A DNA stretch of 29,188 bases from DASPXK01 sp035637315 (GCA_035637315.1 DASPXK010000033.1:1-29188); one strand, 5' to 3'. Shown: positions 15,331 to 25,536, counted from the stretch's first letter. The notes: generated by a model not told the origin, from the sequence alone. Translations and numbers: made by a program.

Positions 15331-16796
15331 TCATGGCCGCACAGCGCGGCGAACGGGAAGGCATCCCAGCCTGCTGGCATGAGCTGGTTGGCGTCCTGAA
15401 AGGTGCCAGTGCCCAGATCGACCGTCGGCTCGAGATGCCAGTTGGCAACGATGCGATTGTCACGATCGTTCGGTTTGAGCACGCGCAGGGTACGCGCGTA
15501 GTTCTCGCGCAGCTCGTTATACGGTCCGTCGTGGGCGTGTACGCGGTCGCCGCCGCCACCGATCTCCATCCTCGAGCCGCGCGCGTCGTTGCGAAGATAC
15601 AGGTTCTCGACACTGTACTCGCCGTGGGTCTCGGTGTTCGGCGTACCAACCAGGCGGTTGTAGCGAAAGACGTTGCCCCAACACGACCAGTTGCAGATCA
15701 GCGCGTGTCGACCGGCGATGCTCGTACAGTGCTCCACGAGTGAGTCGTCGTTCAGATACAGCTCCGGGAGATAGCCGTTGCCGCCACCGCCCACGTGCCG
15801 CGCTCGGTCGAACAGCGCCTGGCGGACCATTACCCGTCGCGACCGACCGACCGACAGCGGGATACTGGTGTTGTCCAGGAAATGCACGTCCCAGACCCAG
15901 CCATCCATGACGCCGCTGAGCTGGACCGCCCTGAACGTGTTTGTCTGCTCGGTGTCCGGGATCTCACTCCGGTCGAGGATCGCCAGGTGCTCCACGCCGA
16001 AGCCGATCAGCGGCCGCCAGCGATAGAGGCGAGGCGCCGCGCCGGCGAAATCGTGGCGGAGCGGTGTGTCGAGCAGGACCCGCGAGCCTTCCACCCCGCG
16101 CACCTGCAGGTATTGCTTGAGCAAATAATGCTCGGACCGCCTGTTGGTCGGCGTGTACACGACCTCGTCGCCATAGTCGTCGCACAGCAGGTAGACATGG
16201 TCGCCCGTCGAGAAGAGGTCCGGCCGCTCCACGCCGACATCGGCGTCGCCGCGACGGGGGGTTCCCAGGACGGCCGAGAAGGGGGCGTTCGGATAGCTGT
16301 TCTGGCCCGGGCCGCCGCTGTACAGGCCGGTCGTGTGGCTGCTGTACATGCCCTCGCCTGTGGCGCGCAGGAAGACACTCCGCTGGGCGGCGTACTCGAT
16401 CTGGAGGATGGTCTCCGCGGGCCCGGCTCCGCGCAGCACCACGGGGCGTCGAAACGTTATGGCCTCGTTGCCGAGCACTCGATATGTCCCGGACGGCAGC
16501 CAGATGACCGCGCCACTCGGCACCTGGCCGCTGTTGACCGCCGCGGCCAGGGCCATGAAGGCGGGACCGTCATCGTGCGCGCCATCGCCGGCCGCGCCGA
16601 AGTCAGCCCGAAAGTCGAGCTCTGGAGCCGAGCCCGCCGGCGGACTGGCGATCTTCAGGCCGAGGGCGGGAAAACGCTCCAACTGCGCATCGTTTGACTG
16701 GGCCATCGCGCTCGGAAAGGACCCCCACCTGGCCCCGCTGGTCACCAGCCCGACCGCGGCGGCCGACAGCAGCTTCAACGCCTCGCGTCGTCCCAT
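15315..16796 (-). CDS. Tat-exported pectate-lyase-like right-handed beta-helix protein
   Basis: A 493-residue protein. The chosen ATG at 16796 gives a twin-arginine signal, MGRREALKLLSAAAVGLV, ending around AMAQS, so export would be folded through Tat. The mature part starts with LDFRADFGAAGDGAHDDGPAFMALAAAV, the standard opening of pectate-lyase-superfamily beta-helix proteins (PF12708 type), followed by GAVIWLPSGTYRV and VVLRGAG coils and many Asn/Gly-rich turns (NRLVGTPNTETHG, NYARTLRVLKPNDRDN). It probably binds or cleaves a polysaccharide, but catalytic residues cannot be assigned. The gene is nearly head-to-head with the DUF4160 gene (32 bp). Its end lies in heptamer repeats. Confidence 0.78.
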   Translation of the reverse strand: MGRREALKLLSAAAVGLVTSGARWGSFPSAMAQSNDAQLERFPALGLKIASPPAGSAPELDFRADFGAAGDGAHDDGPAFMALAAAVNSGQVPSGAVIWLPSGTYRVLGNEAITFRRPVVLRGAGPAETILQIEYAAQRSVFLRATGEGMYSSHTTGLYSGGPGQNSYPNAPFSAVLGTPRRGDADVGVERPDLFSTGDHVYLLCDDYGDEVVYTPTNRRSEHYLLKQYLQVRGVEGSRVLLDTPLRHDFAGAAPRLYRWRPLIGFGVEHLAILDRSEIPDTEQTNTFRAVQLSGVMDGWVWDVHFLDNTSIPLSVGRSRRVMVRQALFDRARHVGGGGNGYLPELYLNDDSLVEHCTSIAGRHALICNWSCWGNVFRYNRLVGTPNTETHGEYSVENLYLRNDARGSRMEIGGGGDRVHAHDGPYNELRENYARTLRVLKPNDRDNRIVANWHLEPTVDLGTGTFQDANQLMPAGWDAFPFAALCGHEASSE

Positions 16797-16828
16797 GGTC
16801 GGCGGCTTCCTAGGGCGTGGACTGGTAC

Positions 16829-17128
16829 ATGGCTCGAGAGCAAATTTACACTTGGCTGGGAGGCCGCTTGCCCGCAATATCCAGGTTCTACGGCATCCTA
16901 GTCGCGATGTACCATCGAGAGCATGGTCCGCCTCACTTTCACGTCAGGTATAGTGGGCACAAGGCCGTGGTCGGAATCGAACCGCTTCGAGTGCTTCACG
17001 GAAAACTGCCGAGGCGTGCGGAGGGCTTGGTTCTGGAGTGGGCGGCTACGCGCCAGCCCGAGTCGCTGGACAACTGGCGGCGGGCGGAGGCCCAGCGATC
17101 GCTCGCGCCGATCGAGCCGCTGGATTAG
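16829..17128 (+). CDS. DUF4160 family protein
   Basis: A 99-residue protein with the full DUF4160 pattern: LPAISRFYGILVAMYHREHGPPHFHVRYSG, then AVVGIEPLRVLHGKLPRRAEGLVLEWA and NWRRAEA...IEPLD. The His-rich PPHFHVRY segment is the strongest family mark. The ATG at 16829 is used; an in-frame GTG at 16817 is also possible, and many homologues begin near the LPAISRF segment. DUF4160 genes are often followed by a DUF2442 gene, as here, and the pair has been proposed as toxin-antitoxin-like. No activity is evident from sequence. Confidence 0.82.
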   Translation: MAREQIYTWLGGRLPAISRFYGILVAMYHREHGPPHFHVRYSGHKAVVGIEPLRVLHGKLPRRAEGLVLEWAATRQPESLDNWRRAEAQRSLAPIEPLD

Positions 17129-17142
17129 AACGGGAGGTATTG

Positions 17143-17388
17143 TTGCCACCTGACGTCGTGAGAGTAGAGGTCATCAGGCCGTACGTCATCGAGGTCACCT
17201 TCGACGACGGCTCTGTACGCCGTGTCGACCTCGAGGCTGACTTGTGGGGCGAGATGTTTGAGCCGCTGAAAGACCCGGCGGTGTTCGCGCAGGCAACCGT
17301 CGACCCCGAGCTTGGGACGGTCGTCTGGCCCAATGGCGCCGACCTGAGCCCCGAGTTTCTATATGCAGCTCGGGAGCAGCCCGTCTAG
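17143..17388 (+). CDS. DUF2442 family protein, partner of DUF4160
   Basis: An 81-residue protein beginning PPDVVRVEVIRPYVIEVTFDDGSVRRVDLE and continuing WGEMFEPLKDPAVFAQATVDPELGTVVWPNGADLSPEFLY, the complete DUF2442 fold. GGGAGG at 17132-17137 lies five bases before the TTG at 17143; another TTG is three bases earlier and a GTG lies at 17158. It begins about 14 bp after the DUF4160 stop, so the two form one transcript. Its TAG stop shares the palindrome CTAG with the stop of the convergent OsmC-like gene, so the two genes meet tail to tail with a 3-bp overlap. Confidence 0.82.
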   Translation: MPPDVVRVEVIRPYVIEVTFDDGSVRRVDLEADLWGEMFEPLKDPAVFAQATVDPELGTVVWPNGADLSPEFLYAAREQPV

Positions 17389-17921
17389 CCATCCGTCTCC
17401 ACGGGCCCGAGATCGAGCGGCGCGCCGTTGAGCGTGACGGCATACTCGACCGGGGTAGGGTCGCGGACGGTCTGGATGACGTAGCAGCCGGCCTCGGCCA
17501 GGCGAGCGAGCTTTGCCAGCCCGGCCGGATCCTCGTCGGACTCCAGCTCGAGCCACGTCTCGACGCCGCTGCAGTGGGTCTGGACCGTCTCTGCCGTGAC
17601 CGAGCCCTCGCCCCAGAAACGGGCGGTGACCCGGACCCGGGCGGCCCTCAGGCTCAGCTTGAGCATCTTCCCGTACAGGGAGACGTGGGTCAGTAGTCAG
17701 AAGGCGATCGAAGCGCTGAGCAACGAGAGAGGTGGCGGGGCGGTATCGTCGCCCTGGAGGTATGGCCCCTCGTCACAGGTGATGGTGAAGGTGGTCCCGG
17801 GCGGCGACACGAGCGTCGCGCGCGCTTCCTTGCGCTGATTCTCCAGCGCGGTCGCCTCGACCACCCGGCTCAGCTCGTGCCCGGCCCGCGAGAACCGACC
17901 GCCAAACTTCGAGTCCGCCAT
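17385..17921 (-). CDS. OsmC-family protein, candidate selenoprotein with in-frame UGA at the first redox position
   Basis: The frame from ATG 17921 to TAG 17385 is 178 residues, the size of an OsmC protein, interrupted only by TGA at 17697-17699 (residue 75). Before it stands the OsmC motif FTITCDEGPYLQGDDTAPPPLSLLSASIAF; after it, in the same frame, LLTHVSLYGKMLKLSL. In OsmC/Ohr proteins the residue at exactly this point is the first catalytic cysteine. The second (AEAGCYVIQTV, Cys146) is present. A hairpin at 17664-17685 has the spacing of a bacterial SECIS. Reading UGA as selenocysteine restores a complete thiol-dependent peroxidase. No indel is needed. OsmC-like selenoproteins have been reported from metagenomes. 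The alternative is a Cys/Trp-to-stop mutation giving a pseudogene. Confidence 0.75.
17664..17699 (-). promoter_or_regulatory. UGA recoding site with SECIS-like hairpin
   Basis: On the minus strand the UGA (17699-17697) is followed by 11 bases and then a stem-loop at 17685-17664. The stem is CGUCU/AGAUG (one G-U pair), then a bulged A, then CCC/GGG, with a five-base loop UGUAC. The loop begins about 20 bases after UGA and has G in its second position, both fitting the bacterial SECIS consensus that recruits SelB. selA/B/C/D are not in this window. Confidence 0.62.
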
Positions 17922-17946
17922 CGCTTCGTTGAACGTTGAACGCCGG

Positions 17947-19119
17947 TTACGGGAGCGCGAGGCGGGGGTTGAGCAGCGTGTTATTGACCCGCACCTCGAA
18001 ATGCAGATGGGGGCCGGTGGCCATGCCGCTCGACCCGACCGAGCCGATCACCTGGCCCATCTGGACCCGATCCCCCTCGCCCACCGCGAACGCGCTCATG
18101 TGAGCGTACCAGGTGCTGGTGCCGTCGCCGTGGTCGATCACCATCCTCCAGCCATAGGGTCCATCGCCTTTCTCGGCCAGCTTGACGACGCCGCCCGCCG
18201 CCGCCTTGATCGGCGTCCCAAGCGGGGCGCTGATGTCGATCCCGCTGTGGGTGGGCAGGAACGGCTGGGTGATAGTGATGAGCGGCGGCTTGAGGGCGAT
18301 CGGCCAGGCAAGTTGAGGGACCCGACTGGGCGTGATCGTCATTGCCGGAGTCGCGGTGGCGGTCGGCTTGACGAGCGGCGCGGCAGTCGACACCAACGCC
18401 GGCGCCGGCGTCACGGTGGGGGTAGCGGGTGTGGTCGTCCGAGGCGTTGGGCCGAAAGCAGGGGGCGGGGGTCCGCCTGTCGCCGGCCGCGCCACGGCCG
18501 CCGGCGTTGGGACCGCTGTCTGGGCCGGGACGGGTCGGGGGCTGGCCGTCACCTGCGGAGCGGGAGGGCTGTCCTTTGGCGGCGGTATGGTCAGGGCCTG
18601 GCCCTGTTGGATAGCGTCGGGGTCGGGGAGATTGTTGGCCGCCACCAGCACGTCAACGCTGATGTTGGCGCGGCGCGCGATCGAGGAGAGCGTATCGCCT
18701 GCCTGGACGACGTACGTCCCGCCAGCAGTGGGGACCGGGGCCGCCGAGCCGGCCAGGGTTGGCGGATCAGGCGCGCCCGGGCTCGGAGTTGCCGTCCCGG
18801 CCGGCGGATCAGCGCCGACCGCGGGCGACGAATCGGCCGGCGAATCTGGCGGTGGGTCAACCGGCTGCGCGGCGGCGAGGTCGGGCGGCTCAGCCGGAGC
18901 CTTGTCGGCCGGTTCGTCGGTTGGCATCTCCTCGTCGACGCCGACGAGCGCCAACGTCGGCCGCTCGGGAGGGGCCGCTCGCGCCAGGGAAGGCTGCCAT
19001 TCTGACACCAGACCGCCGGCCACGAGCAGCGCCGCGGCGGCCAGAAGCGCGCGGCTAGTGAGCAAGGGAGCCTCGGTGGCGCGTCTTCCCCTAGAGCGCC
19101 GAGCCTTCCACAGCCTCAA
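17947..19119 (-). CDS. LysM-domain M23 metallopeptidase (peptidoglycan hydrolase)
   Basis: A 390-residue exported protein with a basic N-terminus and membrane/signal helix at about 21-40. A Pro/Ala-rich stretch (50-130) precedes one LysM domain (TYVVQAGDTLSSIARR...ALTIP, about 134-178). A long Pro/Thr linker (180-270) leads to a C-terminal M23 domain with the zinc and catalytic residues HSGIDIS, WYAHMS and GPHLHFEV. It would bind and cut peptidoglycan outside the membrane, or activate other hydrolases. The start is a TTG at 19119; other starts before the signal helix are possible. About 230 bp upstream to sbcC hold no convincing gene. Two TTGAACG heptamers lie at 17929-17942, between this gene and the OsmC start. 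Confidence 0.88.
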   Translation of the reverse strand: MRLWKARRSRGRRATEAPLLTSRALLAAAALLVAGGLVSEWQPSLARAAPPERPTLALVGVDEEMPTDEPADKAPAEPPDLAAAQPVDPPPDSPADSSPAVGADPPAGTATPSPGAPDPPTLAGSAAPVPTAGGTYVVQAGDTLSSIARRANISVDVLVAANNLPDPDAIQQGQALTIPPPKDSPPAPQVTASPRPVPAQTAVPTPAAVARPATGGPPPPAFGPTPRTTTPATPTVTPAPALVSTAAPLVKPTATATPAMTITPSRVPQLAWPIALKPPLITITQPFLPTHSGIDISAPLGTPIKAAAGGVVKLAEKGDGPYGWRMVIDHGDGTSTWYAHMSAFAVGEGDRVQMGQVIGSVGSSGMATGPHLHFEVRVNNTLLNPRLALP

Positions 19120-19350
19120 GCCCTTACCCCGCGAAGCGCACTTGTTCCTGCCGCGGTGTCGAGGCAGCGGCTGGACAGCGTGCGGAGCGAGCGATGGGCC
19201 AGGCCGGTCATCACCAGGCGCGTTTTCCAGCGCGTCAGTATCGCGTCCCGCGCGCGGGCTATCGGGACCAGAGCCCTCCCAGGGTAGCCGGCCAGGACCG
19301 ATTCTTGAACGCGAACGGCATCACAAGCCAATCACAAACCTCGCCCATGG

Positions 19351-21912
19351 CTAGCCGGCCCAATCCACCCCCAGCGTCGAGCCCAGGGCCGTCTTGCGGA
19401 CCTCGATTCGAACCGGAAACCGCTCCTTGAGCTCGTCGATGTGGGTGATCACCAGGATCATCGCGAACTGGTCGGCGACGCTCTGGATCGCCTCCACCAG
19501 CCGCTCACGCCCATCTTCGTCCTGGCTGCCGAATCCCTCATCGATGACTAACGTTTGAAGTCGCACTCCGGCTCGCCGCGCCAAGAGCTTGGATAGGGCG
19601 ATGCGGATCGCGAAGTTCACCCGAAACGACTCACCACCAGAGTACATCTCGTACGGCCGCGGCCCCAGCTCGTCGTTGATGAGGATGTCCAGAGTCTCGA
19701 TCGTCCCGTCGCCGCCGCGCGTCGCGCGCTGAGTCTCGAATTTGACGTGCATCCGACTGTCGGTCATGCCGCTCAACAGGCGGTTGGCCTCGTCCTCGAT
19801 CTCGGGGATGGCCGTCTCGATGATCATGGCCTGGATGCCGTTTTTGCCGAAGGCCGCGGCCAGGTCGGTGTAGAGTGACTTCACGCGAAGCAAGTCTTCC
19901 ATCTGGCGCAGCCGCTCACGGCGCTGCTGCTCGAGGTGCTCGAGGTATGCCAGCCGCTGGCGAGCCTCGCCCAGCTCGCGGTTCGCTTCGCCCTGGGCAC
20001 GCCGAAGCGCCTCCAACTCCGTCTCAGCCTCACAAGCCTGCTGGCGGAGTATCGGCAGCTCCCGCGTCTCGCGTCGAAGCTCCTCCACCCGCCGGCACTC
20101 CAGGTCCAGCCGCTCCTGCCAGCCGACCAGCGAACGCTTGACCTGCTCGACGATCTGCTGCTGGTAGGCGAGTGCCTGGCGGGAGCTGTCCAGTTCCCGC
20201 TTCAGGCCCTCGTAGCTCGACAAACGGCCAAGGTCGACGCGGATGCGCTGGTGAATCGCCTCGTCATAGCCGAGCGCCTCGAGGCGTTCGCGTACCCCTG
20301 CTAGCGCCTGAAGCTCCGGGCCGGCAAGGCTGCCGCGCTGGAGCGCGTCCCTGATCCGCTCCTGCTCAGTCCGACAGCCATCGGCCTCTTGAGCGGCTCG
20401 CCGAGCGTTGTGGGCCGCCTGCTCGGCAGCGGCTAGGCGGCGCTCGACGTCCAGCATCTGGGCCACGTCGGCGACCAGCCGCTGGAGCTGCGCCTCGAGC
20501 TGCTGCGCCTCCTCCTCCAGCCGCCCGGCCTGTTCGTTGTTGCGCTGGTACTCGGCCTTTTGGGCCTTTCCGTCGCCGTTGTAGCGCTCGATCAACGCCG
20601 CTCGCCCAGCCTCGTCCAGCCTGCTTCGGCAGATCGGACAGATCGGGGATACCTGCAGCACGTCGATCTTGCTCTTGAGATCCAGCATCTCTTGGCGCAG
20701 GCGCTGATTCGCGCCGCGAAGCTGGGCTACCTGCTCGCGGATGGAGCCCAACCTGCGCTCGAGGCCGGCTTGCTGGTCCTGCAGCTGCCTGAGCTGACCG
20801 AGACTCTCGCGCGCCCGGGCGCCTTCCTGCTCGTGCTCGCGCAGTCGCGCCGCCTCGCCCTCGGCCCGAGCGCTCCGCTGCTCAACGCTGGCCAGCTCGG
20901 CCTCCAGCCGCGAGCGTTCGGCCGCGAGGTGCCGCTCCAGGCGGTTGCGCTCCTCGGCCAGGCGGACGTAGTCGGCCAGCTTCGCGTTCATCTCCTCCTC
21001 AACCCTCCGAGTCTGGAGCAGCTCGGCATGGCCCTTCTCGATCTCGCGCTCGCGGGCGATCATCGCCCGGTTGCGCTCCAGCTCGCCCTGGGCCCCGGCA
21101 ATCTCGTCCACGTGCCGCTTGACTTCGGCCTCGGTACGCACCACTCGCTCGAGCGCTTCTGACAGCTCGTGTTCGCGGGCGCTCAGCGCGGCGACTCGCT
21201 CGCGGAGCTGGCCAAGGGCGGCGTCCCGGACCTTGATCTGGATCTCCAGCTCCCCAAGCCGGGCCTCGAGCAGCTCGAGCTCGGCCTGGTAGCCCGGCCG
21301 ACGCTCCAGCTCGGCATCGGCCTCACGCAGCCCAGACTCGAGCGCGCGGTGGGCCACCTCGCGCTGTTGCACCTCGCGCCGCGCTCGCTCTTGCAGGCGG
21401 TCATACTCGGACAGCTCGAGGATGTCCGCCAGGACTTGCTTGCGCTCGGCCGGGGTCCGGGTAGTGAACGAGTCGGCTTTGCCCTGCAGGAAGAGCGAGG
21501 CGTTGGTGAAGGTGGCATAGTCCATCCGCAGCAGGTCCTCGATGATCTTCTCCGTCTCGTTCACTGAGTTGCCGCTGATCGAACGGAAGGCGCCGTTGTC
21601 GGCCACTGACAGCTCCAGGACAGTCGATCCACGCCCACTCGTCGCCCGTTTGCGCAACACGCGATAAGCGTTGTCTGCGAGGACGAACTCCAGCTCGACC
21701 TCCATCTCGGTCCGGCCCGTGTGGACCAGGTCGTTGGCGGTCCGCGCCCTCGACTCCCCCCAGAGAACCCAGGTGACCGCATCCAGCAGCGCCGACTTGC
21801 CGGCCCCGTTCTCGCCACACAGGCAAGCCACGTGGATGCCGTCGAACAGCAACGGCTGGTGGATGTCCGTGTAGGACATGAAGTTGCGCAGCCCCAGCTT
21901 GACCGGAATCAT
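19351..21912 (-). CDS. sbcC: SbcC/Rad50-type DNA repair ATPase
   Basis: An 853-residue SMC-like protein. The N-terminal ATPase lobe has KLGLRNFMSYTD and Walker A GENGAGKSA (about 33-41). Two long coiled-coil arms (about 165-415 and 440-700) flank the zinc hook CPIC (425-428). The C-terminal lobe has signature YSGGESFRVNFAIRIAL (about 757-773) and Walker B LVIDEGFGSQD (788-798). It dimerises through the hook and works with SbcD to tether and process DNA ends and hairpins. It is shorter than E. coli SbcC (about 1050) and closer to archaeal Rad50. It is the last gene of the nurA-herA operon. A heptamer repeat abuts its start codon and leaves no clear ribosome-binding site. Confidence 0.93.
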   Translation of the reverse strand: MIPVKLGLRNFMSYTDIHQPLLFDGIHVACLCGENGAGKSALLDAVTWVLWGESRARTANDLVHTGRTEMEVELEFVLADNAYRVLRKRATSGRGSTVLELSVADNGAFRSISGNSVNETEKIIEDLLRMDYATFTNASLFLQGKADSFTTRTPAERKQVLADILELSEYDRLQERARREVQQREVAHRALESGLREADAELERRPGYQAELELLEARLGELEIQIKVRDAALGQLRERVAALSAREHELSEALERVVRTEAEVKRHVDEIAGAQGELERNRAMIAREREIEKGHAELLQTRRVEEEMNAKLADYVRLAEERNRLERHLAAERSRLEAELASVEQRSARAEGEAARLREHEQEGARARESLGQLRQLQDQQAGLERRLGSIREQVAQLRGANQRLRQEMLDLKSKIDVLQVSPICPICRSRLDEAGRAALIERYNGDGKAQKAEYQRNNEQAGRLEEEAQQLEAQLQRLVADVAQMLDVERRLAAAEQAAHNARRAAQEADGCRTEQERIRDALQRGSLAGPELQALAGVRERLEALGYDEAIHQRIRVDLGRLSSYEGLKRELDSSRQALAYQQQIVEQVKRSLVGWQERLDLECRRVEELRRETRELPILRQQACEAETELEALRRAQGEANRELGEARQRLAYLEHLEQQRRERLRQMEDLLRVKSLYTDLAAAFGKNGIQAMIIETAIPEIEDEANRLLSGMTDSRMHVKFETQRATRGGDGTIETLDILINDELGPRPYEMYSGGESFRVNFAIRIALSKLLARRAGVRLQTLVIDEGFGSQDEDGRERLVEAIQSVADQFAMILVITHIDELKERFPVRIEVRKTALGSTLGVDWAG

Positions 21913-21914
21913 CC

Positions 21915-23213
<1,299 letters not shown>

Positions 23214-23217
<4 letters not shown>

Positions 23218-24932
23218 TCGTCCGCTGGGAACAGCTGCTCGTACGTGCGGCTGGCGCGCGCGATGGCCAGCCCGGGATCATCGGCCCACGGTCCCAGCGA
23301 GCTATAGAACTCCTCATCGTAGGGTCTGATTCGGAGCGGAAGCGGCATCGGAACGGCGTGGCCGAGGATGATCGCCTCCTGGCGCGAGTCGAGCGTGGCC
23401 AGAACCGCCCGCAGGTGCCCAGCCCCACTGACGCCCGTGAAGATCGCCTCGATGTCCTTGTCGTCACTGAGCTGGCACGTGATCCGGGTCCCGATCTGGG
23501 AGAGCACCTCGTCGTCAATCCCGGACGGGCGCTGGTCGACTACCAGCAGCGTTACGTTGTACTTGCGCATCTCTCGGGCGATCGTCCCGAAGATCGTCTG
23601 CGCGGCCGCGCGGGGATTCAGGAACTTGTGCGCCTCTTCGATGGTGATCATGAGCTGGCCCGGCGGAGGTGTCCCATCCTGGCGCTGCTTGTGCCGCTCG
23701 ACCTTCTCGGTCCAGATCCGATGGATCCGCCGGGTGATGACGTTGGCGACGAGCATGTACGGCAGCAGACGCCGGTGCTGGCCGAACTCCAAAACGACGT
23801 GCCGGCCGCGCTCCAGATCGGCGATCAGCTTGTCCAGTCCAGAGCTGGCCTCGGACACGTTTCGCTTGACGAATTTCAGGCTGGTGATGTGGGCGATGAG
23901 CTTGCGGCGGAGCGCGGCCAGAGACTCGGCATGGGCGCCGGTCCGCTTGACGAGGTCTGCCACGTCCATGTCGTCGGCAGTCAGTTTCTCGATCCAGTCC
24001 GAGCGAAACTCGTTCTCACACAGACTGGCAGACTCGACCGCGGTCGGGTTGAGTCGCAGCTCCTCCTGGAGGAGCGCGACGTCCTCGACTTCGATCTCGT
24101 TCAGCCCAATGCTGATCTGCCCATCTGGCTTGACCACGCGCTGGCGCGTCGAGTCGGGGTCCAGCGTGTAGACCACCACTTTGGTCGATGGGAACAGTTG
24201 GCGCAGGCCTCGTACTAGCTCGCCCGATTCGCTCTGGCTTGCCCAGCCGTACTCGCTGTGCATGTCGAAGATCAGATTGGTCGCCACCCCGCTCTTGATC
24301 ACGCCGCACAGCAGGAGCCGGGTCAGGAAGCTCTTGCCGGTTCCAGACTTGCCGAAGACGCCGTTGGAGCGCTCGACGAATCTGGGCAGGTCGAGGACGA
24401 CCGGCACCTCCATCTCGCGCGGCCGGCCGAGCTCGAAATGGAAGTCATCCTCTTTGCCGAACACTCGCTCGAAATCCCCTTCGTCGGCCGCGACGACGGA
24501 CGAGAAGTGGATTGGGACGGTACGCGGTGGCCTCGGGCCCTCCTGCTCCGCTTGCGACTCGCGTGACAACATCAGCATCGGCTGGATAGCGATCTCGCCG
24601 TAGGCAGCCGTCCCGGCCAGGACCTGCCTCAAGAAGCCCTCCTCGGGCGCTGGCGGATCAGCGAGAACGTCATTGCTCGTCGCGCTCAGCCGCACGTCGG
24701 TGACCAGGCAAAAGAAATCGTGCTTCTCGCCGGCGATTCGCACGAAACGGCCGACCCGCATGTCCTCGACAGATGAATTGGCATCCAGTCGAGCGCGCAG
24801 CCCCTCCACGAGCGAGCCCTCGACGACCAGACCCAGACGAGGACTGAGGATTGAGGACTGAGGACTGAGGGGCGCCTCGTCCCCCGAACGGGCCATGCCA
24901 TGGCCTTGCTCAAAAGGATCCGCTGCGCTCAT
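23214..24932 (-). CDS. herA: HerA-type DNA translocase/helicase
   Basis: A 572-residue FtsK/HerA-family ATPase. A HAS-barrel-like N-terminal domain (about 33-120, LGLVVEGSLVEGLRARL...VRIAGEKHDFFCLVTDV) precedes Walker A GKSGTGKS (194-201), IFDMHSEYGW (221-230), Walker B MITIEEAHKFLNP (428-440) and an arginine-containing motif LLVVDQRPSGIDDEVLSQIGTR. HerA hexamers pump DNA and form a complex with NurA for DNA-end resection, passing ends from Mre11-Rad50. Residues 1-32 do not look like family sequence and partly derive from a heptamer repeat (SPQSSILSPR). A second ATG at codon 13 (24896) has a better-spaced AAGG and may be the real start. It overlaps sbcD by four bases. Confidence 0.9.
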
Positions 24933-24967
24933 CCTTCCCCAGTCCTCAGTCCCCAGTCCTCAGTCCT
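24840..24967. repeat. AGGACTG heptamer inverted repeat enclosing the herA start
   Basis: Four AGGACTG-type units at 24840-24867 face four CAGTCCT-type units at 24940-24967, each arm in perfect 7-bp phase with one variant. The herA start codon (24932) lies between the arms. The left arm encodes herA residues near 22-31. The right arm holds the stop and last residues (GLRTGD) of the upstream HAS-barrel-like gene. Confidence 0.85.
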
Positions 24968-25536
24968 CGCAGGATCCCGTTCAGCCGAGCGTAGTCTCTC
25001 TTGAGCAGCGTCGCCAGCTCGCGGCCGGCTCGAAGTGTGAAGTCGGGCTCGCCGGCGCGCGCCAGGCGGGCCAGTCGGATGTTCGCCGCCAGCAGCGCGT
25101 CTGCCGGTATCTGCGCGGCCGCCAGCACGGTCCGAAAGTACTCCAGCTGCTCGGATAATCGAACCACCTCGTCATCCGAGCAGACGTGGACCGACCAGTG
25201 GAGCGGGGGGGGTTGCGGCGGCAGAAACGTCCGAAGTTCGGCGTCCTCCTGGAATCCGATCGTCAGAGCGGTGAACTCGGTCCTCAGGACCTGCTCCAGA
25301 TCCGGGTTCTCCGCGTAGATCGCCGCGTCCCGGACGCCGTCACGCCCGCGCACAACCGGCCGCAGGCCGGGCTCCACACCTCCCGACCGGATCGCGTAGA
25401 CCAGCCCGTACGCCGTCCAGTCCGGCAGCTCCACCTTCACGAAGCTGCCGAACGGCGGCGATTGGCCAAACTGATAGGCCTGGGCCGTGAACTCGGCGAC
25501 CGCCGTCTCGACGATCTCGCCGATCGGCTCGCTCAT
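24946..25536 (-). CDS. Small HAS-barrel-like protein of the NurA-HerA operon
   Basis: A 196-residue protein. Its opening (IGEIVETAVAEFTAQAYQFG..FGSFVKVE...YGLVYAIRSG) resembles the HAS-barrel found at the N-terminus of HerA-type ATPases, but there is no ATPase domain. The remainder (about 95-190) is helical and charged. I infer an accessory that joins or regulates the HerA ring or NurA; no known function is claimed. It starts within the nurA stop (ATGA overlap), so it is translated coupled to nurA, and it ends 13 bases before the herA start. The last residues are encoded by an AGGACTG repeat. Confidence 0.68.
   Translation of the reverse strand: MSEPIGEIVETAVAEFTAQAYQFGQSPPFGSFVKVELPDWTAYGLVYAIRSGGVEPGLRPVVRGRDGVRDAAIYAENPDLEQVLRTEFTALTIGFQEDAELRTFLPPQPPPLHWSVHVCSDDEVVRLSEQLEYFRTVLAAAQIPADALLAANIRLARLARAGEPDFTLRAGRELATLLKRDYARLNGILRGLRTGD

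Noticed and set aside
17697..17921. A separate 74-residue gene and a separate 93-residue gene (17385-17666) instead of one OsmC gene
   Set aside because: Both pieces are in one frame, together cover exactly one OsmC protein, and the bases between them encode fitting OsmC residues (LLTHVSLYGK).
17929..19005. 358-residue plus-strand frame opposite the LysM-M23 gene
   Set aside because: Low-complexity Arg/Gly sequence with no domain; the minus strand has intact LysM and M23 motifs.
19120..19350. Small minus-strand gene (71 codons) between sbcC and the M23 gene
   Set aside because: No ribosome-binding site, no recognisable domain, and Arg-rich composition like random high-GC frames.
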